From Anastrepha obliqua (Eukaryota > Arthropoda > Insecta > Diptera > Tephritidae), in the NCBI RefSeq assembly GCF_027943255.1, contig NC_072893.1, forward strand, positions 36,354,001-36,418,000: a DNA stretch of 64,000 nt, written 5' to 3'. Positions within the stretch are counted from its first letter, which is position 1, and the number at the start of each line of letters is the position of its first letter. Below the pieces are notes generated by a model that had not been told where the DNA came from, made no database searches, and saw only the letters and a list, made by a program, of their open reading frames with translations. Below, in pieces: positions 1 to 9,787 of this stretch. Both the position numbers and the translations under genes were made by a program.

Positions 1-819
1 ATTCCGCCCTTGCGTTGATAGAGCTGACGGTATCGCTCACATCAACTCCAACATCAATATTGCAGGTATTGTTATCCTTTTTCAGCAGAATTGACGGTCT
101 GGCCAATGCTAGATTTACGAGGCCTGCAGGCACATTTTAGTTCAATCATATGCCGCATAAAAGTTAGCGTATACTGCCTATTTATCCTTTAGAGGCGTTA
201 TTCCTGTTTTTATTTCATTATTGTCCGGTAAACGGAGGTCGACTTAATAACCAACGGCTTCTCCATCTGCTTCGCTGGCTTTAAGTTTGTTACCATTCAA
301 CAAAGTGAAAAAATAGTTCTCGGATGGGAACGACTTAACAACGTAAGAGGCTGCTGTCAGAGCTGCTACACCTTCTCGGCGTGACTGATACGTTGCCAGA
401 TCTGTGGTGACTGAAGCCGCTATTCAATTCGCCATCGAATCTTTGGCGGCTACAAGTTCCCTGAACCAGATGGCATTTATCCCGCCATGCTGAAGGAAGG
501 CATAGAGTCAGTGCCTGCAGACCTGAAGAAAATCTTTACTGCATGCTTGGTACTGGCTTATATACCACACTCGTGGAGCCATTCTCACTTTCATCCCTAA
601 GGTTGGGAGAGATGACTACACCAGCCCCAAAAGCTTTCAACATAGCAGGACGACCTCTTTCATGTTGAAAAGTCTCGAACGGCTAGTGGAGTTTCATATG
701 CGGCAGAAGTCGCTGAATGTTCACCCACTCTCTCCATTTCAGCATGCCTATCAAACCGGATAATCCTGCGAGTCAACACTGCAAAACCTTGTTGCTAGGA
801 TAAAGTAGGAACTACGACA

Positions 820-1690
820 GAAGGGACTACACTATGGGCATCTTTTTGGATATAGAGGGGGCTTTTGATAATGCCACTTTCGACAGTATATGCAGTTTTG
901 CCAGCAGACATGGTGTAGACCGGGGATTCGTTCAATGCTAGCCCAAAGGATCGTCACGGTGTCATCCGGGGTTAATAGAGGCTACCCCCAAGGTGGTGTG
1001 CTGTCTCCAATGCTCTGGTGCATGGTGATCTATCCTCTACTCACCACCTTAAATAGTGCTGGAGTCTACACACAAGCATATGCGGACGACGTTGCCTGTT
1101 TGATAACGAGCCCTTCACTTATTAACATCTATATAAAAGTGCAGAAAACACTGGATATGATTAACACTTGGTGCTGTGCGAATGGGCCATCGGCAAACCC
1201 CACCAAAACTAGTATTGTCCTCTTTACCAGAAGGAGGAAACTTAATGATTAGTTCTGCCTAAGCTAAAAGGAGTCACAATCCAGCTATCCAAAGAAACTA
1301 AAGATCATGGAGTAATCCTCGATAGTAAACTTCTTTGGAAGTCACACGTTGAAACAAAAACATCCAAAGCACTGACAGCCTTTTGGCAGTACAAAGGTGT
1401 CTTTGGGAAAACGTGGGGTCTTTCTCCTAGTAAGGTCCTATGGATCCACACAGCTATGATAAGACCTATTATCACCTATGCATCAGTGGTCTGGATGAGT
1501 AGACTTTCTCTCGTGGGAGTCAGGAGGACTTTAGCGAGACAAAATGGGAACTGGTATGGCCCCTGTCCGGCATTGCAAAACAGAGAAGGTATGAACTTCG
1601 ATCCAAAGATTATCTCCATGCCCCTTAACTCCATGCCATCAAAAGTCGTACTTGAAAAGAGGTGCAGTATGGTGATGTCAGAGGTTCAGT
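820..1690 (+). pseudogene. Reverse transcriptase domain of the LOA-like element, frameshifted
   Basis: The longest intact piece is 890-1252 (about 120 codons). It contains the strand-switch motif PQGGVLSPMLW and the active-site box QAYADDVACL, then NPTKTSIVLFTRRRK. The reading frame breaks at 1252 and resumes after a shift with LDSKLLWKSHVETK near 1320-1350 and TWGLSPSKVLWIHTAM near 1420. The YADD aspartates are present, but no continuous polymerase can be made. The following RNase H fragment at 1711 belongs to the same element. Confidence 0.8.
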
Positions 1691-1710
1691 TGTGATCAAA
1701 CTCTGAAAAT

Positions 1711-1974
1711 GTGCCCGGCAAACACTGTTTTCGCATTTTCACGGATGGCTCCAATACCGAGCATGCCTCCGGCTATGGGGTCTACGTGGAATCAAGTCAG
1801 ACCAAACTGCACTTTGCTCTTGGAATGTATGCGTCTTTGTTTCAAGGAGAGGTGTATGCTGTTCAAGAAGCGATGAACTTTGTTGTGGAAAACAGATGGA
1901 GAGGCGAATCTATATGTGTCTGCAGCAACAGCCAAGTTGCGCTCATGACCTTAGATAGTCCCCTAGCCACATAA
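1711..1974 (+). pseudogene. RNase H domain fragment of the LOA-like element
   Basis: The translation includes FRIFTDGSNTEHASGYGVYV, which carries the first catalytic aspartate block (TDGS) of type I RNase H. QGEVYAVQEAMNF follows with the catalytic glutamate, then VCSNSQVALM where the second aspartate (normally SDSQ) is asparagine. That substitution and the stop at 1974 suggest loss of function. The domain lies directly 3' of the reverse transcriptase, as in LOA and I-type LINEs. Confidence 0.8.
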
Positions 1975-2335
1975 AGGGTAGTCGAGTCCTTTTAATCCAG
2001 GCTGAATTATGTCGGTAGACATAACAGCCTGATGCTAACATGAGTCCGTGGGTATCGCGGGTAACGAGACCTCTGACTCCTGCCCAACTTGGGAAGAGGA
2101 GGATGAAACGGCGGACAACTTCCTGTTCGTCTGCCCCGCCTTCACTCGAATCAGGTTTGAGATCTTTGGCACTGATGTGTGAAGAAGCGACCACCTTGGC
2201 TCCTTGGCACCACAAGATCTACGCAGATTTCTTCGGAGGTCGAGAAGGTTTAAAGAAAATTAAAAAGGAATCCAAGTGTAGTACAATGGACATAACTAAT
2301 GTCCCGACAAAAAAACCAAAAAAAAAAAAAAAATG

Positions 2336-3771
2336 CAACTGGTATTTACTTTTGCGAACTAAGACTCGCGATTTACTATAAGCTTGAATACTGTTGCGCT
2401 CCTAGGTAGATAGCTGCGTTCCTCTTCTTCTTAATTCAAAGCCTCCAAGTCGCTGCACTCCTTTGTTTGTCTATTTCGTTTCCGTGTAAATATATCCGTT
2501 TACACAAGGTCTAGCAACGGAAAATTTAGCTTATAAAATTTAGTCAGCAAAAAGTGTCGGAACGAAATTTGCCAGCGGTGAAATTTGAAAAATAAATTTT
2601 CTGTGTTTTTGAATGAGAAGGGTATTAAATTAGAGTTTTAATCGAAATTGTCATGATGTTATAACAAAATAGAGAATATCCTAATAAAATTGTTCTGGAA
2701 GATTCCATTTTCACTTGAAGCCAGCATTTCAAACTTTTAATATTCATATAATTTCATGTGTTTTCTTTTTATTTTTGTTCAGAAAATTCCGCTCTTCCTT
2801 TATTCAATGCTAAAATTGTAGTACTCTTGAACAGTTCGACTTGAACGCGTTTTTTTGCACCCTATTGACTTAAGTACTGCCTTAATAACAAGGAAATTGA
2901 TTAAGGCCGTAAGAAGTTGTGAGCTACGAGAACAATATGCAGAATAATTGTTTTTGATTCTGAATGGCTAACCGAAATCTTCCACACATGCATAAAGCTC
3001 TCTAGTCGAGCTTACACTTCCGGGAAGGGATGGCTTCGTTAAACTCTGTTGCCAACGCTTCATGCCAGAAAGATTTGAGTAATAGCCAATAAGCCCCCCA
3101 GAAGCTGCATAGGTGCATACAAAATTTAAGTAAAAAAAACATTTATTAAAATTCACAATTTGCTCTTTTTTAGTTTAAGTGAATAACCAATTAAGTTTAT
3201 GTATTTGTTGGCAAAATTCACGCCTCCCGCTTACTTTTTGTTTACCTACATTTTTTTTCGAAGATTTCGCGCAAAACTTTGTGAATTCACACGTACTTGT
3301 GTAAATAAATAAATGTCGCTTTCGTGGCTTTTGTTGTGCCAATTTTTTAACAAAGCTGTTATTTGTTTGAGGTTTTTTACTTTACTAACAACTTTTTGTT
3401 TGTTTGTTTACACTTTTGTACATAGGTACAAACATTTCATTGGAATATTAAGTTTTTTTTATTTATTTATGTTGTCGTTTTTTACTTTTGTAACCTTTTT
3501 CTTCCTTTTTTGCCAACTTCTCACAAACTTTCGATGAATTTTGTTGCCTTACGGGGGAAACATGACTAACAGCAAATTAACAGAAAGGTCGGATGGACTT
3601 TTGCACACATGCGAGATGACTAAACACTTTGATACATACACAAATACGTGCAATGGTATGCTTTTATTTTCATGTACAGTTGGTGTCAATGAAAATCGTA
3701 CAACTATTTCTTCGCAATGATTTCATTTATTAATTTATTATAAATTTATTATTTTATAAAAATAAAATATT
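2336..3771. other. AT-rich non-coding DNA
   Basis: No gene or recognisable repeat family is seen between the LINE A-tail and the mariner TIR. T-rich runs occur around 3360-3520. Short open frames here have no motif and biased T-rich composition. Confidence 0.5.
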
Positions 3772-4303
3772 GGACTATGAATAAGTTCGTGCGGTTTTTT
3801 TTCGAAATTTGAATTTCGGATCATTCCCATGGCTTTTAAACGTTTGGAAATGGTTGATTGATCAACTCCCAAAGTTTTTGCAACCTCTTCTTGCGTTTGA
3901 GCCGGATCTTGATCGAGCAATTCCTCCAATTCGGTATCCATGAACTTTGGCGGCGCGGCCAAAATCACCACTTTTAAAGCGTGCAAACCACTTCTGGCAC
4001 GTTCGCTCAGCTAGAGCATGCTCACCATAAACTTCCACCAAGATACGATGACTTTCGGCTGCTTTTTTCTTCATATTAAAATAATGAAGAAGAATTCCCC
4101 GCAAAAACACATTATTTGGCACGAAATTCGACATTTTCAAGTGTGGTAAAAATATTGTTGTTTACGCTTCAAATAAAAAACTTATACTGACGTTTGTGCC
4201 TTACGACAGTAGCTCTCCAATGAATGTTTGGAAATGTGGATCGATGGAATAATAATCAAGTTACGCCATCTGTTGTAAAACCGCACGAACTTATTCATAG
4301 TCC
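3772..4303 (-). mobile_element. Internally deleted irritans-type mariner with perfect terminal repeats
   Basis: The ends are a perfect inverted repeat of 27 bases at 3772-3798 and 4277-4303, beginning GGACTATGAATAAGTTCG. TA lies just outside the right end, and the left flank is AT. Inside, on the minus strand, is the N-terminal helix-turn-helix half of a mariner transposase: FVPNNVFLRGILLHYFNMKK at about 4130-4070 and TCQKWFARFKSGDF at about 4010-3970. A frameshift and short gap follow, then PPKFMDTELEELLDQDPAQT and VDQSTISKRLKAMGM at about 3940-3830. The sequence then jumps to the terminal repeat. The entire catalytic DD34D half is missing, so the 532-base element is a deletion derivative that could only move with a transposase supplied in trans. 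The irritans subfamily call rests on the N-terminal sequence. Confidence 0.88.
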
Positions 4304-4639
4304 TAATATTTTTTTTTAATTATCATAATTTTTTTTATCTAATTTTTTTATTATTTTATTTTTTTAATTTTTTTTATTTAATTTGTTTATTATTTTATTT
4401 TTACATTTTTTTTTTTGTATTCATTTATTAACTTTCTTATATTATAACAAATCGATTTCATATTCTAAAAAACTCTGTGTAAGTCAAAGTCCCATTTTTT
4501 TTTTTAACCTTAAAATTTCACATATGAAATAAAATATATTAAAAGTAATATACTACCCTAAAAACTTCAACGCTTCAATTTTACAATTGTTAGAGCAAAC
4601 TTGTTGTAGATTTACTCTGATCTGTGCATTAATGGATTT
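4304..4639. other. AT-rich low-complexity stretch
   Basis: Runs of T and short TTTATT-type motifs dominate 4306-4440, directly beyond the mariner. No coding signal is visible. Confidence 0.6.
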
Positions 4640-5091
4640 TGTTGATCCATATACTCTAACGTTGCTAATATCTCTGGTGCGTTCGAAGTTGGAATAAGAC
4701 GTCTTTATTTGGATACCCTATCATGCTTGTCATATTTGTAGGCTTGAACGTGTCCAGAAAGCTTTTGTGCGTTATGCTTTGCGTTATTTGAATTTCACTG
4801 CTCCAATTCCATCCTATAAAAGTCGTTGCTTGCTCATTAATCTAAAAACACTAGATTAGAAGGACTATTCTCTCCATCACTTTCCTATTCGATTTCATAA
4901 GTGGAGTCATTAACTCCCCATTGCTACTTCGCTTACGGAATCATGATTTTTTCTGGTTAAGAATGGTAAGAACTAATGCTCCGATTTCTAGAACGTTAGG
5001 AGAATTTAATTCGCTTTCAAATCATATTGGCCTAGATTTTTCTTCAAGAAAGAACCACTTCAAATGGGCACTAAATGAATTGTTCAACTGA
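4640..5091 (+). pseudogene. Jockey-clade reverse transcriptase C-terminal end
   Basis: One plus-strand frame, with a few breaks, reads HICRLERVQKAFVRYALRYL, then PIPSYKSRCLLINLKTL near 4800-4850. SITFLFDFISGVINSPLLL, RTNAPISRTLGEFN and a final NHFKWALNELFN follow before a stop at 5089-5091. The order RLERVQ...FxRYALRxL...PxYxxRCxLINLxTLxxRR, then a family-specific tail, is characteristic of the Jockey-clade thumb and C-terminus. It has no obvious A-tail and no upstream catalytic domain, so it is an old 5'-truncated copy. Confidence 0.75.
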
Positions 5092-5204
5092 ATTTTTAGT
5101 ATTATCTAATAATATTTCTTTGTAAATTACATAAAATGTTACCTTTTTCTTGTATTTTGTTTTTCATAGTCTGTAAGAAATATTGTATTTTTTAGACTAT
5201 TAAT

Positions 5205-5445
5205 TGAATAAGGTAGGTAGGTTAGATGGCAAGAGTACCCCAGGTACAGTACAAGCACTTACGTTCCGTTTTGATACCATAATGTGGACCAGCACCTGCG
5301 AAAGAATTTAGTGAAGAGAAAACCATTTACAGCCATCCTGGTGCTATTGATGTAGTGGAGGAGAGAAAAGGGATCTAGGCTGGAGAATTCCTTCAAGTCA
5401 TCCCTAAAGGGCATGATAAGGAATCTCAAGCGCCTAGCGGCCAAA
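5205..5445 (-). mobile_element. 3' end of a LINE (same family as 58150-58838)
   Basis: The minus strand encodes LAARRLRFLIMPFRDDLKEF and SLDPFSLLHYINS, almost the same peptide as the LINE copy ending at 58838 (LAARRLRFLSVPFGDDLRKF). Nucleotide similarity continues past the stop into the 3' untranslated end. Both copies finish with a short CTACCTACC-type tail, here on the minus strand at about 5222-5213. Only the last 240 bases are present, so this is a strongly 5'-truncated insertion. Confidence 0.8.
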
Positions 5446-7592
5446 ATTTTGTCGGAAATTACGTAAAAATTCTAAGAGAAGACGCAGATTTTTTTTTCTT
5501 TTAGCGCAAAACTTTCTCGATTTATAAATACAGTGCAAAAAAATTGCACAAGGAAATAAAATTTTGAACCTCTACATCTCGGCAACTACTTCATTTTCAT
5601 TGTCCCTTTTAGCACAATTTATGCCACTGTATAGTGGTGCATCTTCACAAAATTTTAGTAAAATCGAGACGATGAAGTTTTAGGCGTGCACACTAGACGT
5701 GCTTTGCCCAAAATTTTCATTGTTTAACCTTCTTGGGTATGCAATTTTGTAACACAATCAATTTTAGTGAAATATGGTTCCAATTTAAAGTACCGTCTGT
5801 CACAAAAGTACTAGAAGTTGGTCGATAAAGCCAAAAATATTTATTAATTATGCATTGATTTTTATTTTTATTTTTTTTTTTTGTTAGCACTTATTCCTAA
5901 ATAAAAAGCCAAATAATATGATAATTCAATCATTACCACATTTTTCAAACGTATTTTCCGAAATCAACTTCAGTTCCGTCAATACGCTTTTAGATCCTTT
6001 AGTGACTTCGAGCGGGTGCTTCGAATTGTTAAACTTTAGTTTTCAATTCTAAGTAATTCAATTCTAAATTTTAATTTTCTATCAACTTAAATCATATCAG
6101 GTGGTTTAAGTGGTTGATCGGTTATATTTGTAGTGGGGAATTACCGTGGTGAAAAATCCATGGATTTTTTCTAACTTTGAAATGTTTGAACGCACTCTTC
6201 GCTTTAAAAAATTTTCTCTATTTACCTTCTGGCAATAATTCCGCCAATTCCTCTAAAAGGGCTTTTTAATTGATCGATTCCCGGTACTTTTTTTTACAGA
6301 ATATAGCTACTATCGACTGTTTATTAGTTACTATATTTAAGGGTCAGCATTTTCTACAAAGAATTTATAGATATAATTTTTTTCTTAATGAAGAAAATAT
6401 AAGACTGTCCAAACACATTTTATGAATTTTTTCTTAAGCTTTTATGAAGTTTTATTAATTTTTTGTAATTTTTTATAGATTTTCCAAAAAATTTGGGTAT
6501 TATAGTTTATTGAATTGGTTTTTTTCTTAACGAAAAAAATAATTAAATAAATAGTAAAAATTTAGTTGTATCATTTTCTTTGACACTCACTGTATTTATA
6601 CTTGAACGAAGTGAGCCACACATTTAGCTGAAAAATATTTAACCAAATATTAAAGATTAAACAACTTTTTCCTGTCTGACGTCTTCTACTCACCTACTCC
6701 CCTGCTGCCCTTTCTCTGCTATAGCTCGTCATTCGCAACGCAGCCTTTCACTTTCGTTCACATGCAAGTTCAATAAAAGTTGTTAAATGCGTTGCTGGCA
6801 GCTATTTCTGCTCTACGCATGCGCGGGCGATGCGCAGCGCTGCTGCCGACAGCCATAAAAAATAAGCATCTTCATCGCACCTTCGCACTTTTTTATTAAT
6901 TTGTTTTTGGTTTTATTGGAATTTTCTACTTTTATTACTTTTATTGATGTCTAATTTCAGTTTCGACGCTTATGAGCTGGTGTGCGTGCAATGATTTAGT
7001 GGCCAGCAATAAAAAGTTCAAACAGCCGCTCAGATCGGCGTGGTTTTGAGATTGATAGGCTAACGCAGAAAATCCGATTCGTTGTGGTTGTTTTTGTAGA
7101 TGTTTTTTTTTTTGTTTCCTTTTGAGTGGAGTGAGTGGTTTTTGGCGGAGACGTGAACCACCGACGAGAGAGAAACAAAAGAAAAAATCTGATGAATGAA
7201 AGAAGGAGATGTTTGGATGCAGGCTATGCTGGCAAGTAAAAGTTTGATTCTGAATGCGAGCTTTGCAGTCATTGCCACACCTTACATTTTAGCTCATATA
7301 TTTTTATCCGATAAATCAATCACATTGTACAAAGGGTTTATATCAAATTGATTGAAAGCATGAACTACACAAAGAAGTCAGGTCTGATAAGTTGTAAATG
7401 CTAATATAGATATCTGCCACTAAATTTTGTAGGCAGCCGAGAAGCGCTTTTATTATTATCTTTTATTATTATTTTTTTAATATATTTTTTTATAAAATAT
7501 AGTACGAATTTCCTTACAAACTACACAAAAATATTAAATAAAACAAGCCAAATTTGGCAACTACAATATTAGCAATCAATAGAAATTCAATA
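5446..7592. other. Non-coding AT-rich DNA
   Basis: No supported gene. The part from 6660 to 6860 is less AT-rich, with CT-rich runs and a cluster of GCGCA/CGCATGCG motifs. The region around 7000-7280 has only low-complexity open frames. Confidence 0.5.
6816..6825 (-). promoter_or_regulatory. Palindromic CGCATGCGCG motif (NRF1/Ewg-type site)
   Basis: On the minus strand this reads CGCGCATGCG, which fits the known consensus YGCGCATGCR of NRF-1 and its fly homologue Ewg. A second GC-rich TGCGCAGCGCTGC lies ten bases further. Such sites are common in fly housekeeping promoters, but no transcript start or adjacent gene is visible here. Confidence 0.25.
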
Positions 7593-7596
7593 TTAA

Positions 7597-8210
7597 GGGG
7601 ATCCGGTGTCTAGAAATTTCACAAAATCGATTTTTGGTTTTTTCGATATTTCTAAAGCATAGTATCTTAAGAATAAACTGGTGAAATTTTCATGCGGAAA
7701 TTCCCAAAATTATAGCAGCCCATTAATTAGGTAAAGAGCAGTCCGCGCGCTCCTGTACCTCAAACTTTGAACTCTTTTATCTCGAAACGACTTTTTTCGG
7801 CCTGATGTTGTCAAAAAAAAAATAACAAAACTATTTAACCGAATCGTCTGAAAGTTTAATAAGTTCTTCACAACATCAATGGCTATCGCTCGTACTAGAA
7901 ACATATCATTATTTCAATTACTTCGTATGTTTTTGATTAAAAAACAGAAAAACCCAATTTTTAGAGGGCCAAATTTAAAACCGCGCCATTTTATCTTTTT
8001 TTAGACATAACTACAGTCATACTGATTAATAATTTTTTTGGTTTTTGTGTTTCAGATAAATAGAAGAGCCAAAATGGATAACACCGTCCAGTCCCAATTT
8101 TTTCGTAAGGGTCAACTTAAGCGCCTTTTTTTAAATTATTAAAATAATTTTTTTTTTCATTTTTGTATTAAAAGAAGTTAAATTTTCGAGCTCTAGACCA
8201 CCGGAACCCC
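7597..8210. mobile_element. TTAA-flanked MITE, copy 1
   Basis: The element is bounded by TTAA at 7593-7596 and 8211-8214. The ends are imperfect inverted repeats: GGGGATCCGGTGTCTAG at the left and the complement GGGGTTCCGGTGGTCTAG at the right. The interior is shared over most of its length with 36860-37548, including TTTTCATGCGGAAATTCCC, TATCTCGAAACGACTTTTTT and AATAGAAGAGCCAAAATGGA. No transposase frame exists. The TTAA target duplication is typical of piggyBac-superfamily elements, so this is probably a non-autonomous derivative. Confidence 0.72.
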
Positions 8211-8214
8211 TTAA

Positions 8215-8830
8215 GTAACTAAATTTAAAATTTTTACAAAAACTGATAAAGTGGAATCAAGCAGCCTGGAATTGGATAATAAATTATGTTCTCTAAGTGC
8301 GCGAGCAATGGGCACATTTCTCGTAAATTTAGCCTTAAAACTTTCGCCATAAAAATTGTCAAGACTTCTTTGGGGAACATCAAAGCTTATCCGCTCAAGT
8401 AGAAGTGGACAGCCCATCGGCTTTCATTAACAATACAGAGAATAAACGAAAGTGAAACGACTGTTCTTCACTTTCCTAGAGATTTTAAATTAATTAGCTT
8501 TAGCGGAGATTTATAGTTGTAGGGAACGTAATAATAATAATTTTTGAACGTGCTCAATTCTCTTTGTCGAAAGTTGGTCGAGAGGTGTACAAATTATAAT
8601 TGAGAACGAACGAGAGCCGTTCGTTATGGGTGTACGGATGAGAAGATTTGGATGTATTACGGCGAGTGAAGCCTAGAACTGAATATGATTTTGAAAGAAT
8701 AAAATTAATATAACCACTGAAGGAAAATTTCGTATCAAATAAAACTTCAAGATCCTTAAACCCTGTTTCAGTAGTGTATTAGAAATGACATGTACTTTTT
8801 CAACTTCGTTAAAAAAATGCTCATCTCTCA
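8215..8830 (-). pseudogene. Jockey-clade reverse transcriptase fragment
   Basis: The minus strand encodes TGFKDLEVLFDTKFSFSGYI and NFILSKSYSVLGFTRR at about 8760-8650, the thumb of a Jockey-clade RT (VKDLGVxFDxxLSF...ISKAxxMLGFIxR). Further along, FDVPQRSLDNFYG at about 8390-8350 and NVPIARALREHNLLSN at about 8315-8265 match the Jockey C-terminus, ending at a stop near 8211. The piece between is degraded. The TTAA MITE abuts its 3' end exactly, so the MITE may have inserted in or beside this copy. Confidence 0.7.
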
Positions 8831-8839
8831 CGTGTTACT

Positions 8840-9787
8840 TCCATTAATGGATTGTTTATAATTACATGCAATGATGATTTGAGATTCTACCATAGCCGGA
8901 GACCATCAACAACAATGACATCATTGCAAGCAGAATTTAGAAGGCTGTCGATGAATTGTGTGGAAACTCTTGATCAACAAATGATTCAATTTATACAACA
9001 AACAGAAGGATTGTCGATATACTCTTTTAATTGTCAAAGTCTACGTGCTCATGCTACTGACGTATTGAATCCAGTTATGAAAAAATGCAATGTGGTAGTT
9101 TTTCATAAGACTTGGTTGAGTGAAGACGAGGAAATCAGTTTACCGAATTTTAATTGCATTGTCCAGTGTAAAAAAAGTAATGTTCGAACCGGAGGAGTCG
9201 CTATCGACCACAACAAAAATGATGCCGTGAATGTCCTCACAGCACATTTACGATTTACCGTTGCACAGTCAACATCAAATTGCAGCTATAGCAGAAGATG
9301 TCGGTGATATTTGTATTTCTGTGTGCCGTGCGATAAATGGACAAAACATAGTAATCGTGAGTGTCTACATAACTCCGAATTCACATATCAACGACATTAG
9401 CGCATTTTTACATGGTTTGCTATTAAGATACACTCGTGATGGTGGTAAACTACTTCCTCAACGCGACGATCTTAAACCTCTCGTATTAACTGGAGATTTC
9501 AATGTAAATTTTGCAACGGACACTTCCATGAAATTAATAGAATTTTTAAAATTTACTGAATTTGCAAATGAATAATAGCCGCTATATTTCAACAACAAAA
9601 TCAGGAACAACGATAGATGCCGTATTTTCTCGCTATATCGACACAATCGAGTCAAGAACATATACATATATCCTATTTCAGTTACCACAAACCGATTGTA
9701 TCCACTGCAGCTATTGCACCATCAATACAAACTGTACAGGCTATTGAAGCACCGACTAATGTACAAATTTCAGAAATAAATGAATAA
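8840..9787 (+). pseudogene. Helentron (Helitron-like) C-terminal endonuclease, frameshifted
   Basis: Frame 1 (8852-9307) starts with FIITCNDDLRFYHSRRP, resembling the C-terminal end of the Helentron helicase. It continues through SIYSFNCQSLRAHATDVLNP, CNVVVFHKTWLSEDEEISLP and RTGGVAIDHNKNDAVNVLT. A shift near 9235-9250 moves to the second frame (9231-9575) with VGDICISVCRAINGQN and LVLTGDFNVNFATD. A second shift near 9560 gives SRYISTTKSGTTIDAVFSRY. NCQS, H/ETWL, GDFNVN and the terminal TxSGTTIDAVFS motif are those of an APE-like endonuclease fused behind the RepHel protein in animal Helentrons. The HKTW sequence replaces the usual ETW, which removes a conserved glutamate. The Rep and most of the helicase are absent. 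Confidence 0.72.

Larger units (their letters stand above)
1..2335 (+). mobile_element. LOA-like non-LTR retrotransposon, decayed, 5' end outside window
   Basis: A LINE lies on the plus strand. Reading across frameshifts, reverse transcriptase motifs appear in order: a GPDGIYPAMLK-like block near 470-500 (first residues degraded), KSLERLVEFHMRQ near 665-705, FLDIEGAFDN near 840-870, GYPQGGVLSPMLWC near 980-1020, the catalytic YADDV at about 1080-1090, then a thumb region with TWGLSPSKVLWIHTAMIRPI near 1420-1470. An RNase H domain follows at 1711-1974 and a cysteine-rich tail near 2080-2170. The element closes with an A-rich tail at about 2306-2332, as expected for target-primed insertion. RT followed by RNase H and this thumb sequence fit the LOA clade. 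Several stops and frameshifts break it, so it is dead. The upstream endonuclease portion is truncated by the window edge or too decayed to see. Confidence 0.85.
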
